Positions 8,975-18,712 of a stretch of DNA of 64,000 nt are shown here, piece after piece. The stretch spans positions 186,001 to 250,000 of the forward strand of contig NZ_BSNS01000002.1 in assembly GCF_030160115.1 (NCBI RefSeq), in the 5' to 3' direction. The first letter of the stretch is position 1. Each line of letters starts with the position of its first letter. This DNA comes from Devosia nitrariae. Its GTDB lineage: Bacteria > Pseudomonadota > Alphaproteobacteria > Rhizobiales > Devosiaceae. Under the pieces are notes generated by a model that worked only from the letters and a program-made list of their open reading frames with translations, had not been told where the DNA came from and ran no database searches. The position numbers and the translations under genes are program-made.

Positions 8975-9006
8975 AAAGCCCGGGTGCCTCACGGCACCCG
9001 GGCTTT
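8975..9006 (+). terminator. Rho-independent terminator
   Basis: A perfect 14-bp stem (AAAGCCCGGGTGCC paired with its complement, ending in CTTT) with a 4-base loop TCAC lies 87 bp after the 57-aa gene. The stem starts with A's and ends with T's, so it can work in both directions. It also separates this gene from the convergent tct operon. Confidence 0.85.
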
Positions 9007-9021
9007 ACTTTGGATGGCCTT

Positions 9022-9079
9022 CCTTGAATTGCCGCGTTTTCGAACCGCAAAAGTGGGATCCACTTTTGCTGAAAACGCT
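9022..9079. repeat. Dispersed palindromic repeat, copy B
   Basis: This second copy of the element at 1221-1279 runs from CCTTGAATTGCCGCG to GAAAACGCT and holds the inverted repeat GCAAAAGTGG(GAT)CCACTTTTGC. It ends 14 bp from the tctA stop codon, so both copies flank the 3' end of a minus-strand gene. Confidence 0.75.
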
Positions 9080-9092
9080 TCGGGCCCCCGAC

Positions 9093-10637
9093 TCAATCCT
9101 CGTCGGTTGCCAACTGGCCCAGCAATTGCCCCCTGCCCCGCAAGCGCAGGAATAGCGGCAGCAACAGCGCGATGGCGGCGACCGTGTAAAGCACCATGGC
9201 GACGGGCGAAGCAAACAGGATCGCCGGATCGCCCTGGCTGATGGCGAGGGCCCGCCGCAATTGCTGCTCGGCCATGGGTCCGAGGATGAGGCCCACAACC
9301 ACCGGCGCGATCGGGTAACCGAAGCGGCGCAGCAGATAGCCGAGCACGCCGAAGGCGAGAAGCAGGAGCAACTCGAAGGAGAAAGCGAGCCCGCCGATGC
9401 GCATGACGGCCGCGTTCGCCCCGATGGTGCCGAGAGTGGCAAAGCTCAATATCCCCGCGTAGAGCCAAGGCTTGGGGATGGTCAGGAGCCGCACCCACAC
9501 ACCGATCAGCGGCAGGTTGAGGACCAACAGCATCAGGTTGGCGACCAGGAGGCTCGCGATCAGCGCCCAGACCAGCGAGGCATTGTTGACGAAGAGCAGC
9601 GGACCCGGCTGAAGGCCGAACTGCTGGAAACCGGCGAGCATGATCGCTGCCGTTGCTGTCGTCGGCAGGCCGAGCGTCAGGAGCGGCACCAAGGTACCGG
9701 CGGCGGAGGCGTTATTGGCGGCCTCGGGCCCGGCGACTCCCTCGATGGCGCCCGTACCGAACTCTTCCGGGTGCTTGGAAAAGCTCTTTTCGGCGCTATA
9801 GGAAAGGAAACTCGCAACGTCGGCGCCACCCGCCGGCATGGCCCCGATCGGAAAGCCGATAAAGGTGCCGCGCAGCCACGACGCCCACGAGCGCTTCCAG
9901 TCCTCGATGGTCATCCAGACCGAGCCTTTGACCGCCTCGACCTGCTCCTGCAGGTGCGTCGGCGCACAGGCGATCTTCAACGTCTCGCCGATGGCAAAGA
10001 GGGCAACGGCCAGCGTCGTGACTTCAATGCCGTCGAAGAGATCGGGAATACCGAACGCCAACCGCGTCTGGCCAGTCTGCAGGTCGATGCCGATGAGGCC
10101 GAGCGCAAGGCCGATGAAGAGCGCAGTGAGGCCCCGCAGCGCCGAATCCCCGAAGGCGGCCGAAACGGTGATGAAAGCCAGGACCATCAGCGCAAAATAA
10201 TCCGCCGGGCCGAAGGAGAGGGCGAAGCGCACGACCCATGGGGCGATGAAGGCAAGAAGCAGCGTTGCGATCAGCCCGGCGACGAACGAGCCTATGGCAG
10301 CCGTCGCCAGTGCCGGTCCGCCGCGGCCGGCGCGCGCCATCCGGTTACCCTCGAGGGCGGTGACGATCGAGGCGCTTTCGCCAGGCGTGTTGAGGAGGAT
10401 CGAAGTCGTCGAGCCGCCATACATGCCGCCATAGTAGATGCCGGCGAACATGATGAGCGATCCGGCGGGATCGAGCCGGTAGGTGACAGGCAACAGGAGC
10501 GCGACGGTCAGCGCCGGCCCGATGCCCGGCAGCACCCCGACCGCCGTGCCGAGGGTCACGCCGATGAGAGCATAGACAAGGTTCATCGGCTCCATGGCGG
10601 CCAGCAGCCCCTGGAGGAGGAGGTCGAAAGTTCCCAT
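9093..10637 (-). CDS. tctA: Tripartite tricarboxylate transporter, large permease TctA
   Basis: This 514-aa, ~12-span membrane protein carries the TctA signatures [49 protein letters not shown] and [21 protein letters not shown]. It is the main transport subunit of the TTT family, which takes up carboxylates such as citrate with help from a periplasmic TctC. The ATG at 10637 overlaps the tctB stop (TGATG); a GTG one codon earlier is less likely. It is the third gene of the tctCBA operon. Confidence 0.95.
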   Translation of the reverse strand: MGTFDLLLQGLLAAMEPMNLVYALIGVTLGTAVGVLPGIGPALTVALLLPVTYRLDPAGSLIMFAGIYYGGMYGGSTTSILLNTPGESASIVTALEGNRMARAGRGGPALATAAIGSFVAGLIATLLLAFIAPWVVRFALSFGPADYFALMVLAFITVSAAFGDSALRGLTALFIGLALGLIGIDLQTGQTRLAFGIPDLFDGIEVTTLAVALFAIGETLKIACAPTHLQEQVEAVKGSVWMTIEDWKRSWASWLRGTFIGFPIGAMPAGGADVASFLSYSAEKSFSKHPEEFGTGAIEGVAGPEAANNASAAGTLVPLLTLGLPTTATAAIMLAGFQQFGLQPGPLLFVNNASLVWALIASLLVANLMLLVLNLPLIGVWVRLLTIPKPWLYAGILSFATLGTIGANAAVMRIGGLAFSFELLLLLAFGVLGYLLRRFGYPIAPVVVGLILGPMAEQQLRRALAISQGDPAILFASPVAMVLYTVAAIALLLPLFLRLRGRGQLLGQLATDED

Positions 10638-11161
10638 CACGCGGCCCCCACGGATGCAGCGAGGGCACCGAAAGCCGAGACCAAAGCCGATTCAAGGGGG
10701 CCTGTGGGCAGCGAGAGCTGCAGTCCGCGCGCAAAGATCAGCCAGATGACGAAGGCGAAGGCGATGCCGGCCGGCAGCGTCATCCAGAAACGGCGCCTGC
10801 CGAAGCCGGCGGCGGTCAGAGCGAAGAGCACCCCCGTCGCGATCGAGAACCCGGCGGGAAAGAGCAGGAGCATCTGCGCCAGGAGCCCGCCGAGAATCCA
10901 GAACATCGGCCCGTAGTTGTCCTTGTCGCGCGCCGGAAAGCTGCCGCGCAGGGCCGAAACGACGGTCGCAACGGCGAGCACCGCAAGACCGGTGGCCACG
11001 ATATAGGGGAAGGTCGTCGGGCCGACGCGCGCATAGACGGCGACCACGCGCATCTGGGATGTCTGCCAGAAGATGACCGCTGCGAGAATGGCGAGGACGA
11101 CGGCAATGACGAGCGCCGCCCCGTCGGGGCGGCGCGTGGCGTTCGTGCCGCCGTCGGTCAT
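10637..11161 (-). CDS. tctB: Tripartite tricarboxylate transporter, small permease TctB
   Basis: This 174-aa protein has four predicted spans ([78 protein letters not shown]), the usual TctB layout. It overlaps tctC by 4 bp (ATGA) and touches tctA. TctB sequences are poorly conserved, so the assignment rests on size, topology and its place between tctC and tctA. Confidence 0.9.
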   Translation of the reverse strand: MTDGGTNATRRPDGAALVIAVVLAILAAVIFWQTSQMRVVAVYARVGPTTFPYIVATGLAVLAVATVVSALRGSFPARDKDNYGPMFWILGGLLAQMLLLFPAGFSIATGVLFALTAAGFGRRRFWMTLPAGIAFAFVIWLIFARGLQLSLPTGPLESALVSAFGALAASVGAA

Positions 11162-12102
11162 TGCACCAGACCGATCTGGCGCAGGATGCCTTCGGTGGCG
11201 GTGATGTCCTTGGCGAGCTGCGCCTTGAAGTCTTCACCGGCAAGGTAGGTGTTCACCCAGCCGCGGCTGGCCAGGGCTTCCTGCCAGGCGTCCGACTCGA
11301 CCATGGCGGCGATATCGGCGTTGATCTCGGCCTCCTGCTCGGGCGTTATGCCCGGGGCGGCCGCGACCATGCGCCAGTTCTCCAGCACCACGTCGACGCC
11401 GGCTTCCGAAAGCGTCGGCGCGTCGACGCCCTCGAGCCGGCTCTCGCCGGAAAGGGCAAGGAGGCGCAACTCGCCGGCCTCGATCTGCGAGGCGAACTCA
11501 CCATAGCCCGAAACACCGACGGTCACCTGACCGCCGAGGATCGCGGCGAGCGCCTCGCCGCCACCCGAATAGGCGATATAGTTGATCTGCGTCGGATCGA
11601 CGTCGACGGCAGTCGCGACAAGGCCGGCCAGGATATGGTCGGTGCCACCCGCCGAGCCGCCGGCCCAGGAAACGGAGCCCGGATTTTCCTTGAGCTGAGC
11701 GACGAGATCGTCGAGCGTCTGGATGGGCGAGTTGGCCGGGACGACGAGCGCCTCGGATTCGCCGGTCAAACGGGCGATCGGCGTGACATTATCGAGCGTC
11801 ACGGGGGACTGGTTGGTCAGGATCGCGCCGACCATCACATAGCCGCCGACGATCAGCTGGCTCGGATCGCCCTGGGCCTGGTTGGCGAACTGGGCGAGAC
11901 CGATGGTGCCGCCGGCGCCGGGCACATTCGTCACCTGCACATTGGCGGCGATGCCTTCGTCCTGCATCACCTGTTGCATGGTGCGCGCCGTCTGGTCCCA
12001 GCCACCACCAGGGGCGGCAGGCGCCATGATGGTATAATCCTGGGCGAACGCAGTTTGAGCCAGGGCGCCGGTCACCAGCGCCGCGAGAAGCAGCTTGTTC
12101 AA
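11158..12102 (-). CDS. tctC: Tripartite tricarboxylate transporter solute-binding protein TctC
   Basis: The 314-aa protein has a Sec signal peptide ([20 protein letters not shown], cleavage before QDYTIM) and the TctC/Bug family core: [36 protein letters not shown] and [16 protein letters not shown]. The start is TTG at 12102, supported by GGGAGG five bases upstream. It delivers a carboxylate ligand to TctAB. The ligand cannot be read from the sequence. The adjacent two-component genes, on the other strand, are likely regulators. Confidence 0.93.
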   Translation of the reverse strand: MNKLLLAALVTGALAQTAFAQDYTIMAPAAPGGGWDQTARTMQQVMQDEGIAANVQVTNVPGAGGTIGLAQFANQAQGDPSQLIVGGYVMVGAILTNQSPVTLDNVTPIARLTGESEALVVPANSPIQTLDDLVAQLKENPGSVSWAGGSAGGTDHILAGLVATAVDVDPTQINYIAYSGGGEALAAILGGQVTVGVSGYGEFASQIEAGELRLLALSGESRLEGVDAPTLSEAGVDVVLENWRMVAAAPGITPEQEAEINADIAAMVESDAWQEALASRGWVNTYLAGEDFKAQLAKDITATEGILRQIGLVQ

Positions 12103-12269
12103 TAGATCCTCCCTTTGAACATCGCCGGGCGTCGTTGCGCCCGTGAAGGATAATGCTAGGGCGCTTGTCTGTCAGCGTCCTGTCAACAGCCCGATTTTGT
12201 GAACGCGCGGCCAGGAACTCGCGCATACACGCCATCGTTGATTTCCTACCTAACCATGAGGAGACGGAC

Positions 12270-12659
12270 ATGGCTTATCAAGACATGCCGGACCGCAATC
12301 CGGACGCGACCGAAACCCACGATCTCATCGCCTCCGACAAGGTCGAAGGCACCAAGGTCTATGATCCCAAGGGCGAGCATATCGGTTCGATCGAGCGCAT
12401 CATGGTCGAAAAGCGTTCGGGCCGAGTCTCTTATGCGGTGCTGAGCTTCGGTGGTTTCATGGGGATCGGCGACGACCACTATCCCCTGCCGTGGTCGATG
12501 CTTGAGTATGACACCGATCTCGGTGGCTACCGGGTGAATGTAACCAAGGAGCAGCTCGATGCCGCGCCACACTACGCACGTGGCGAGGACTTCGACTTTG
12601 ACGAGACCCGCAGCCGCGGCATCTACGACTACTACGGGGTGCCGCCTTACTGGGTCTAG
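12270..12659 (+). CDS. PRC-barrel domain protein
   Basis: This 129-aa cytoplasmic protein starts at ATG 12270 behind GAGGAGA. The central part DLIASDKVEGTKVYDPKGEHIGSIERIMVEKRSGRVSYAV, shown here only in part, is a PRC-barrel with the typical (K/S)V-G-x-V-x-(D/N)-x-x-G pattern. It is followed by FGGFMGIGDDHYPLPW, common in the stand-alone alphaproteobacterial form. The C-terminus is rich in Tyr, Asp and Arg. Stand-alone PRC-barrels are often stress-related; no specific role can be assigned. Confidence 0.85.
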   Translation: MAYQDMPDRNPDATETHDLIASDKVEGTKVYDPKGEHIGSIERIMVEKRSGRVSYAVLSFGGFMGIGDDHYPLPWSMLEYDTDLGGYRVNVTKEQLDAAPHYARGEDFDFDETRSRGIYDYYGVPPYWV

Positions 12660-12697
12660 GCCCCGATACTGCAAGCCTTTTCATCACCAAAGATTTG

Positions 12698-12725
12698 GCC
12701 GGCGCCTTTGGGCGCCGGCTTTTTT
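12698..12725 (+). terminator. Rho-independent terminator
   Basis: A perfect 9-bp stem GCCGGCGCC/GGCGCCGGC with loop TTTG is followed by six T's. It lies 39 bp after the PRC-barrel gene. Confidence 0.9.
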
Positions 12726-12841
12726 CCGGACTCCTGGCAGCAAAATGTCCATTCTGCTATTGCCTTTGCATGTGAGGAACCTCACATGCTCGCTCACGAA
12801 CACGCGACCTCTTCAGGGTCGGTCAAGAATCGGGGAGCGAC

Positions 12842-13774
12842 GTGCAACAGCAACCGATCATTTCCATTTCCGGTCTCTCGAAGACCTATGCTTCGGGCTT
12901 TGTGGCCCTTAGGAGTGTAGACCTCGACATCAGGCGCGGTGAGATCCTGGCTCTTCTCGGACCCAACGGGGCCGGCAAGACGACGCTCATCAGCATCGTG
13001 ACCGGCATCGTCAATCCGACCGAAGGCCAGGTCACGGTCGATGGCCACGACATCGTCAAGGACTATCGCGCCGCCCGCTCGCTCATCGGCCTGGTGCCGC
13101 AGGAGTTGACCACCGACGCCTTCGAGACAGTCTGGGCGACGGTCACCCATAGCCGCGGCCTCTTTGGGCTGAAGCCCAATCCGGATCATATCGAGAAGGT
13201 CCTGCGCGACCTGACGCTCTGGGACAAAAAAGACAACAAGATCATGGAGCTCTCCGGCGGCATGAAGCGCCGGGTGATGATCGCCAAGGCGCTGTCGCAC
13301 GAGCCCAGGATCCTCTTCCTCGACGAGCCGACGGCGGGAGTCGACGTCGAACTGCGCAAGGAGATGTGGGCGCTCGTGCGGGACCTGCGCGCCTCGGGCG
13401 TCACCATAATCCTGACCACCCACTACATCGCCGAGGCCGAGGAGATGGCCGACCGGATCGGGATCATCCACAACGGCGAACTGAAGCTGGTGGAGGAAAA
13501 GGACGAGCTCATGCGCAAGCTCGGCAGCAAGCAGCTGATGCTGCAACTACAGGAACCGATCGAGGCGCTCCCGACCGACCTCAACGGGCACAAGCTCGAG
13601 CTGTCGGGCGACGGCACGGCTTTGACCTATACCTATGACGCACAGGCGGGCCGAACCGGCATCAGCGCATTGCTCTCCGACCTGTCGCGCGTCGGCATCC
13701 GCTTCAAGGACCTGCAAACGCGTGAGTCCTCGCTCGAGGATATCTTCGTCAACCTGGTGAGGGACGGCCAATGA
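12842..13774 (+). CDS. ABC-2 type exporter ATP-binding subunit
   Basis: This 310-aa ATPase has Walker [10 protein letters not shown] (near residue 40), the signature [16 protein letters not shown], Walker [13 protein letters not shown] and switch His in [14 protein letters not shown]. It continues for ~80 residues past the ATPase domain, as in YadG/NodI/CcmA-like exporter subunits. The start is GTG at 12842 with GGGGAG upstream. It overlaps the permease gene by 4 bp (ATGA), so they form one exporter. Substrate unknown. Confidence 0.93.
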   Translation: MQQQPIISISGLSKTYASGFVALRSVDLDIRRGEILALLGPNGAGKTTLISIVTGIVNPTEGQVTVDGHDIVKDYRAARSLIGLVPQELTTDAFETVWATVTHSRGLFGLKPNPDHIEKVLRDLTLWDKKDNKIMELSGGMKRRVMIAKALSHEPRILFLDEPTAGVDVELRKEMWALVRDLRASGVTIILTTHYIAEAEEMADRIGIIHNGELKLVEEKDELMRKLGSKQLMLQLQEPIEALPTDLNGHKLELSGDGTALTYTYDAQAGRTGISALLSDLSRVGIRFKDLQTRESSLEDIFVNLVRDGQ

Positions 13775-14532
13775 ATTTCGAGGCAGTCAAGGCGATCTAC
13801 AACTTCGAAATGGCGCGCACCTTCCGCACGGCCATGCAGTCGATCGTTTCCCCGGTCATCTCCACATCGCTCTATTTCGTCGTCTTCGGGGCGGCCATCG
13901 GCTCGCGCATCACCGAGATCGAAGGCGTCTCCTATGGCGCCTTCATCGTGCCCGGGCTCATCATGCTGATGGTGCTGACGCAGAGCGTCTCCAATGGCTC
14001 GTTCGGCATTTACTTCCCGAAATTCCTCGGCACGATCTATGAACTGCTTTCGGCCCCGGTATCTTCCTTCGAAATCGTCATCGGTTACGTGGGAGCGGCG
14101 GCGACCAAGTCGCTGATCCTCGGCATACTGGTACTGGCGACGGCCGGCTTCTTCGTGCCGCTACGCATCGACCATCCGATCTGGATGCTGGTCTTCCTCG
14201 TCCTCACCGCCATAACCTTCAGCCTTGTCGGCTTCATCATCGGCATCTGGGCCAAAGGCATGGAGCAGTTGCAGATCGTGCCGCTCCTCATCATCACGCC
14301 CTTGACCTTCCTTGGAGGCACCTTCTATTCGATCAACGTCCTGCCTCCGGTCTGGCAGACGATCTCGCTCTTCAATCCGGTCGTCTATCTCATCAGCGGC
14401 TTCCGCTGGTCGTTCTACGGCATCTCGGACGTCAACATGGGCATCAGCCTCGCCATGACGGTGGCGTTCCTGCTCATCTGCCTTGGCATCGTTTCATGGA
14501 TCTTCCGCACCGGCTATCGCCTCAAGGCGTAG
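13771..14532 (+). CDS. ABC-2 type exporter permease
   Basis: The 253-aa membrane protein has six predicted spans and the ABC-2 permease signature [24 protein letters not shown] followed by [10 protein letters not shown]. It pairs with the preceding ATPase. The resemblance is to the YadH group; the exported substrate is unknown. Confidence 0.92.
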   Translation: MNFEAVKAIYNFEMARTFRTAMQSIVSPVISTSLYFVVFGAAIGSRITEIEGVSYGAFIVPGLIMLMVLTQSVSNGSFGIYFPKFLGTIYELLSAPVSSFEIVIGYVGAAATKSLILGILVLATAGFFVPLRIDHPIWMLVFLVLTAITFSLVGFIIGIWAKGMEQLQIVPLLIITPLTFLGGTFYSINVLPPVWQTISLFNPVVYLISGFRWSFYGISDVNMGISLAMTVAFLLICLGIVSWIFRTGYRLKA

Positions 14533-14535
14533 CCG

Positions 14536-14964
14536 TCACGGATCGGCATAGCCGAGGACGTGCAGCCGCACGTCCTCGGGCCGCGTCTCCGGCGGAAAGA
14601 CGAGGGTCGCCCGGCGCCTTGCCTCGGCGGGCACATAGTCGATGGTGACCACGCGTGCCTCCTGCCCATTAGCTCCTGTCCGCCCGACGACCTCGACTGC
14701 GGACGCGGCCGCGTGGCCGGCATTGTCGACTTCGAGGAGAACAGCCAGCCCAGCCCGGGTCCTGGTGCTCTCGATGTGCGAAACCGCAAGATCCGGGCTG
14801 CCGCCAGACCGCGTCACCGCCTCGTATACGAGGAAGCCCATGAGCACGACGACGACGAGCGTTGCCACCCCCGCGACGATCCATTCGACCTTCTCAGCAG
14901 TCTTGTTGGCGGCCCGCCGGCTCGTGGAGCGGGACGGCTTGCGGGCGGTCTTACTCGTCGCCAT
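14536..14964 (-). CDS. TIGR02588-like membrane-anchored protein
   Basis: The 142-aa protein has a basic, Ser/Arg/Lys-rich N-terminus (MATSKTARKPSRS...), one membrane span (IVAGVATLVVVVLMGFLVYEAV) and a C-terminal beta-rich domain (PDLAVSHIESTRTRAGLAVLLEVDN, TRPEDVRLHVLGYADP). This matches my memory of the TIGR02588 family, which is usually next to a TIGR02587 membrane protein, as here. Start at ATG 14964 lies 8 bp from the end of the upstream gene. A longer frame to 15153 overlaps that gene and is unlikely. Function unknown. Confidence 0.75.
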   Translation of the reverse strand: MATSKTARKPSRSTSRRAANKTAEKVEWIVAGVATLVVVVLMGFLVYEAVTRSGGSPDLAVSHIESTRTRAGLAVLLEVDNAGHAAASAVEVVGRTGANGQEARVVTIDYVPAEARRRATLVFPPETRPEDVRLHVLGYADP

Positions 14965-14972
14965 CCCCCCTC

Positions 14973-15809
14973 CTAAAGAATAAGCCGCGCGGCCGCCGCA
15001 CCGACCGCAGCCGGAAAGGCGAGCACCACTGTGACGCGCAACGCGCGCTCGAAGGCGAGTCCGTCGAAGCGACCGAACGTCCAGAGGACGTAGGCGGAAA
15101 CGAGGAGCGCGACCGCGTAGCCGACCACTGTGAATCGCAGGAATGCGCTCCACCAGGGCGTGCCCGGCTCGATCTCGCTCCCGCCCTTGAACGCGCTCGC
15201 ATAGACGAAGGCATGCATGATCATGACCGAAACGGGCACAAGCACGAGGCAGTGGAAGGCGGTCATCTTGAGCGAGATCAACAACATTTCCTCGGTCGGG
15301 GCGAGGTTGAGTCCGAGGAACAGCGCGCCGATCGCCATGATGGCGAGTTCGCCGCCATAGGTCTCGCGTTGCTCACCGCTCTGACCGTTCTGCCCGAGCT
15401 GGCTGCGTCCCAGCAGCGCGCCAAGGGCGGCCGGCACTGTCTGCAGCGCGATCTTACCGATGATCTCGGAGGGCGGCATGCTGGTGTCGAGCACCGCAAG
15501 CAGAAAGAGCACGGTTGTACTCGAAACCGCCCCGATGCCGAGTGCAATCAGGACGTCGCGCACGTCCTCGCGCCAGTGCCTTGTGCTCTCGAAGCCGGAA
15601 TAGCGCGATAGAAAGACCAGAAGCGGTACACTGATGGCCAAGAGCGCAACGAGGCGCCAGCGCGACATGGTAAAGCCCAGCTGCCACATCTCCATAGTCA
15701 TGAGCATGGGCAGCGAGAAGATCAGCGCGCCGCCGAATGCTCGGCCGAAGCCGATCAGCAGGGGCCGGAGCGTCTCGTCGGCCGGCAGGCGCTCGGCAGT
15801 GTCAGCCAC
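14973..15809 (-). CDS. TIGR02587-like integral membrane protein
   Basis: This 278-aa protein has about seven spans (FGGALIFSLPMLMTMEMWQLG, LVALLAISVPLLVFLSRYSG, VLIALGIGAVSSTTVLFLLAVL, LAIMAIGALFLGLNLAPTEEMLL and others). The LNLAPTEEM segment and the pairing with the next gene fit TIGR02587, a family of putative integral membrane proteins without known function. The start appears to be GTG at 15809, without a clear ribosome site, so the N-terminus is uncertain. Confidence 0.75.
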   Translation of the reverse strand: MADTAERLPADETLRPLLIGFGRAFGGALIFSLPMLMTMEMWQLGFTMSRWRLVALLAISVPLLVFLSRYSGFESTRHWREDVRDVLIALGIGAVSSTTVLFLLAVLDTSMPPSEIIGKIALQTVPAALGALLGRSQLGQNGQSGEQRETYGGELAIMAIGALFLGLNLAPTEEMLLISLKMTAFHCLVLVPVSVMIMHAFVYASAFKGGSEIEPGTPWWSAFLRFTVVGYAVALLVSAYVLWTFGRFDGLAFERALRVTVVLAFPAAVGAAAARLIL

Positions 15810-15987
15810 CGAACGCCCTCGCGCTGGAGATCGAAACGGCGGCCCTCGCTTGCCTACCGAGATAGAGCGTCGAGCCGGATTTCTTCATTTGTGACAGGTT
15901 CCCGGACCGGTGCAGTGACGAAGGCATGAACGTCAAGGCACCGGCGCAGTTCCAACTGGCTCGGCGGCCAGCGGCGGCATCCGATGG

Positions 15988-16833
15988 TCAGGCCGCCGAG
16001 GATACCGATCTACGCATCTCCAGAGCCTTGCGAGCTGCGACGGGGTCCGGAGGAAGCACGGCGTTTTTGAGAGCGAGCGAATAGGCGTGGTTCGGATGAT
16101 CGAGGACGGCCTTGGCATCGCCCGCTTCGACGATATCGCCCCTGTGCATGATGATGACGCGGTCTGAGATGTAGTAGGCAGTCGCCAGATCGTGGGTGAT
16201 GTAGATGATCGAGACGCCCAGTTCGTCACGCAGGGTACGGAAGAGGTTGACGATCGACATCCGCAGCGACGCATCGACCATCGAGACCGGCTCGTCGGCA
16301 ACGATCAGCTTGGGACCGGGGATCAGCGCGCGCGCCACGGCAATGCGCTGGAGCTGGCCGCCCGACAGTTCATGGGAATAGCGACCTTTCACCTCGGCCA
16401 GCGACAGCCCGACATGGCCGAGAGCCCTGTCCATGGCCTCGTCGGCCTCGGCCTTGTCCACCTGGAGGAAACGGCGGGCGGTCGCATAGAGGTAGTAGTC
16501 GAGGGTCGTCAGCGGATTGAACGCCTCGAAGGGGTTCTGGAAGATCGGCTGGACCCTTGCCATGAACGCCAGCCGCTGCCGGCGCGAGCGCAGGCCGGCG
16601 ACGTCCTCGCCCATGAAGCGGATGGTGCCGCTCGTCGGCGACTCGTTGCCGAGGATCATGCGGGCGATGGTGGTCTTGCCGCTGCCGGACTCCCCGACGA
16701 TGGTGAAGATTTCGGGCCTGGCGTCGTCGAGCGTAAAGCCCGCGCCCTTGACCGCCTCGACCTTGCTGCGATCGAAAAGGCCGCCAACGGAGAACGTCTT
16801 GGTGACGTTCGCGAGCTCGAGGAGCGTGCTCAT
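15988..16833 (-). CDS. Oligopeptide/oligosaccharide ABC transporter ATPase (DppF/OppF type)
   Basis: This 281-aa ATPase shows Walker A GESGSGKTT (~residue 48), Q-loop IFQNPFEAFNPL, signature ELSGGQLQRIAVARAL, Walker B KLIVADEPVSMVD and switch ITHDLATAYYISDR. It is the last gene of a five-gene operon (solute-binding protein, two permeases, two ATPases) and overlaps the previous ATPase by 4 bp. The context with a GH39-like glycosidase suggests sugar oligomers rather than peptides, by inference. Confidence 0.93.
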   Translation of the reverse strand: MSTLLELANVTKTFSVGGLFDRSKVEAVKGAGFTLDDARPEIFTIVGESGSGKTTIARMILGNESPTSGTIRFMGEDVAGLRSRRQRLAFMARVQPIFQNPFEAFNPLTTLDYYLYATARRFLQVDKAEADEAMDRALGHVGLSLAEVKGRYSHELSGGQLQRIAVARALIPGPKLIVADEPVSMVDASLRMSIVNLFRTLRDELGVSIIYITHDLATAYYISDRVIIMHRGDIVEAGDAKAVLDHPNHAYSLALKNAVLPPDPVAARKALEMRRSVSSAA

Positions 16834-17852
16834 GAAACCTCCGCCTCCCCTGCCCGCCAGCAGGCGACACGCCCGCTCGCGCGCGGCACGAGCGGTGGGT
16901 TTTCAGTCCGGCACCTGTCGACCGCCAGCGGACAGCGCGGGTGGAACCGGCATGCGGCCGGCGGATCACTGAGATTAGGAGGCTTGCCGGGAAGGGCTTT
17001 GCGCCGGGTGACGTCGCCGAGACGCGGCAGGCTCGAAATGAGGTGCACCGTATAGGGGTGTTGGGGCTTCGCAAAGACGTCCTCGGTCGGCCCTTCCTCC
17101 ACCAGGCGTCCGGCATAGACGATGCCGATGCGGTCGGCGATGGCGGCGTGCACCGTCATGTCGTGGGTCACGAAGATGATCGAGGAACCCATACGCTGCT
17201 GCACGTCCTTGATCAGCGCCAGCACGTCCTGCTGCACCAGAACATCGAGAGCGGTCGTCGGCTCGTCGGCGATGATGAATTCGGGTTCGCAGACCGTCGC
17301 CAGCGCGATGGTGAGGCGCTGGCGCATTCCGCCCGAAAGCTGATGCGGGTAGGAGTCGAGCACGCGAGGGTCGAGCCCCAGGCGCTTGAGGTGCTCACGC
17401 ACCCGCCCCCAGAATGCTGTGTTCGCCAGACCCATATGCGCGAAGGCGAAGTCGTGGAAGGCATGCTTGACCCGCCGCACCGGGTTCAGCACGTTCATCG
17501 AGCCCTGCATGATGTAGGAAAGGTGCCGCCAACGGGCATCCTTCATGGCCTCGGGCGCGCCGTAGACGTCGAGCGGCTTTCCGGCAAAGTTGAACGTCAC
17601 CGAGCCCGAGACCACTCGCAGCGGCGGCTGGATGGCTCCGGCGATGGTCTTGATCAGCGTCGACTTGCCGCTCGAGGACTCCCCGGCGATGCCGTAGATC
17701 TCGTTGCGGCGGATGGCGAGCGTCACGTCGTCGACGGCACGCACCTCGCGCGACACGCCGAAATAATTCATCTGGTAATAAGCCTTGAGGTTCTCAACGC
17801 TGAGAACCGTCTCGGTGTCGGTGCGCGGCTGGCTTTCGGCGAGGTGGAGCAT
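16830..17852 (-). CDS. Oligopeptide/oligosaccharide ABC transporter ATPase (DppD/OppD type)
   Basis: This 340-aa ATPase has Walker A written GESSSGKST, signature QLSGGMRQRLTIALAT, Walker B FIIADEPTTALD and the OppD-type C-terminal region with a CRFHPRCPLAVDRC cysteine motif, as in DppD/OppD proteins that bind an Fe-S cluster or metal. ATG 17852 follows GGAGGATAACC. The open frame upstream runs into the permease gene and is spurious. Confidence 0.93.
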   Translation of the reverse strand: MLHLAESQPRTDTETVLSVENLKAYYQMNYFGVSREVRAVDDVTLAIRRNEIYGIAGESSSGKSTLIKTIAGAIQPPLRVVSGSVTFNFAGKPLDVYGAPEAMKDARWRHLSYIMQGSMNVLNPVRRVKHAFHDFAFAHMGLANTAFWGRVREHLKRLGLDPRVLDSYPHQLSGGMRQRLTIALATVCEPEFIIADEPTTALDVLVQQDVLALIKDVQQRMGSSIIFVTHDMTVHAAIADRIGIVYAGRLVEEGPTEDVFAKPQHPYTVHLISSLPRLGDVTRRKALPGKPPNLSDPPAACRFHPRCPLAVDRCRTENPPLVPRASGRVACWRAGEAEVS

Positions 17853-17854
17853 GG

Positions 17855-18712
17855 TTATCCTCCCATCCGGCTGAGACGGCTGCGCGGGTCGATATATTCG
17901 TTGACCGAGATCGCCAAAAGGAAGAGCCCGAGAAAGAGCAGCACGATGGCAATGATCGGGAAGGCGATCCACCACCAGATGCCGGCGATGATGGCCTGGT
18001 GCTGGTTGGCCCAATAGATCATGCCGCCGACGGTCGGGCGGTTGATGTCGGAAAAGCCGAGCACCGAGAGCGTGACCTCGAGGCCGATGGCCCAGATGAG
18101 GTTGTTCATGGCGGTAAAGAAAATGACCGGCATCACGTAGGGCAGGTGCTGGCGGATGAGGATCTGCGGCACGCTCATACCGGCAAAGACCGCATGGCGG
18201 GTGAACTCGCGGGTCCGCAGGCTCAGGGCCACCGAGCGGATGAGGCGTGCGTCGTAGTTCCATCCGAGAAGGGCGGCAGTCAGCGCCAGGATCGGCCAGC
18301 TCATCTGGTCGCGCATGACGAAGTAGACGAGCAGCAGGATCGGAATGTTGGGCAGGGCGATCAGAGTGTCATTGATCGTCATCAGCGCCTGGTCGGTCCT
18401 TCCGCCCAAATATCCCGAGGTCATGCCCATGGCCAGCGCGAGGAACCGGCTGATGACGGTTACGGTCAGGCCGAAGGTCATCGTGTTCCAGATGGCCGCG
18501 CTCATCTGCCAGAGGACGTCCTGCCCGCGTGAGGTCGTGCCGAGCCAATACTCAGCCGACGGCGGCATGTCGGGCGGCAGCATGTAGATGGCGTTGTCGG
18601 GATAAGGCGCGAAGAAGTGCGCGGCGGCAAACAGGAAGATCGCGCCGGTCAGCACGAAGCCGATGAGAAACTCGGTGTTGTAGCGCAGGAGGTCGCGCAG
18701 GATCTTGAACAT
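17855..18712 (-). CDS. ABC transporter permease (DppC type)
   Basis: The 285-aa permease has one N-terminal span (FLIGFVLTGAIFLFAAAHFFAPY), the LGTTSRGQDVLWQM motif typical of the DppC group, and the EAA-like loop near TRHAVFAGMSVPQILIRQHLP. It overlaps the upstream permease stop by one base (TGATG) and ends 2 bp from the next ATPase gene. It forms the heterodimeric channel with the preceding permease. Confidence 0.93.
   Translation of the reverse strand: MFKILRDLLRYNTEFLIGFVLTGAIFLFAAAHFFAPYPDNAIYMLPPDMPPSAEYWLGTTSRGQDVLWQMSAAIWNTMTFGLTVTVISRFLALAMGMTSGYLGGRTDQALMTINDTLIALPNIPILLLVYFVMRDQMSWPILALTAALLGWNYDARLIRSVALSLRTREFTRHAVFAGMSVPQILIRQHLPYVMPVIFFTAMNNLIWAIGLEVTLSVLGFSDINRPTVGGMIYWANQHQAIIAGIWWWIAFPIIAIVLLFLGLFLLAISVNEYIDPRSRLSRMGG

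Noticed and set aside
9261-10916. 551-codon open frame on the plus strand
   Set aside because: It is antisense to tctA and tctB, rich in Arg, Asp, Gln and His without domain features, and arises from the high GC of the real genes.
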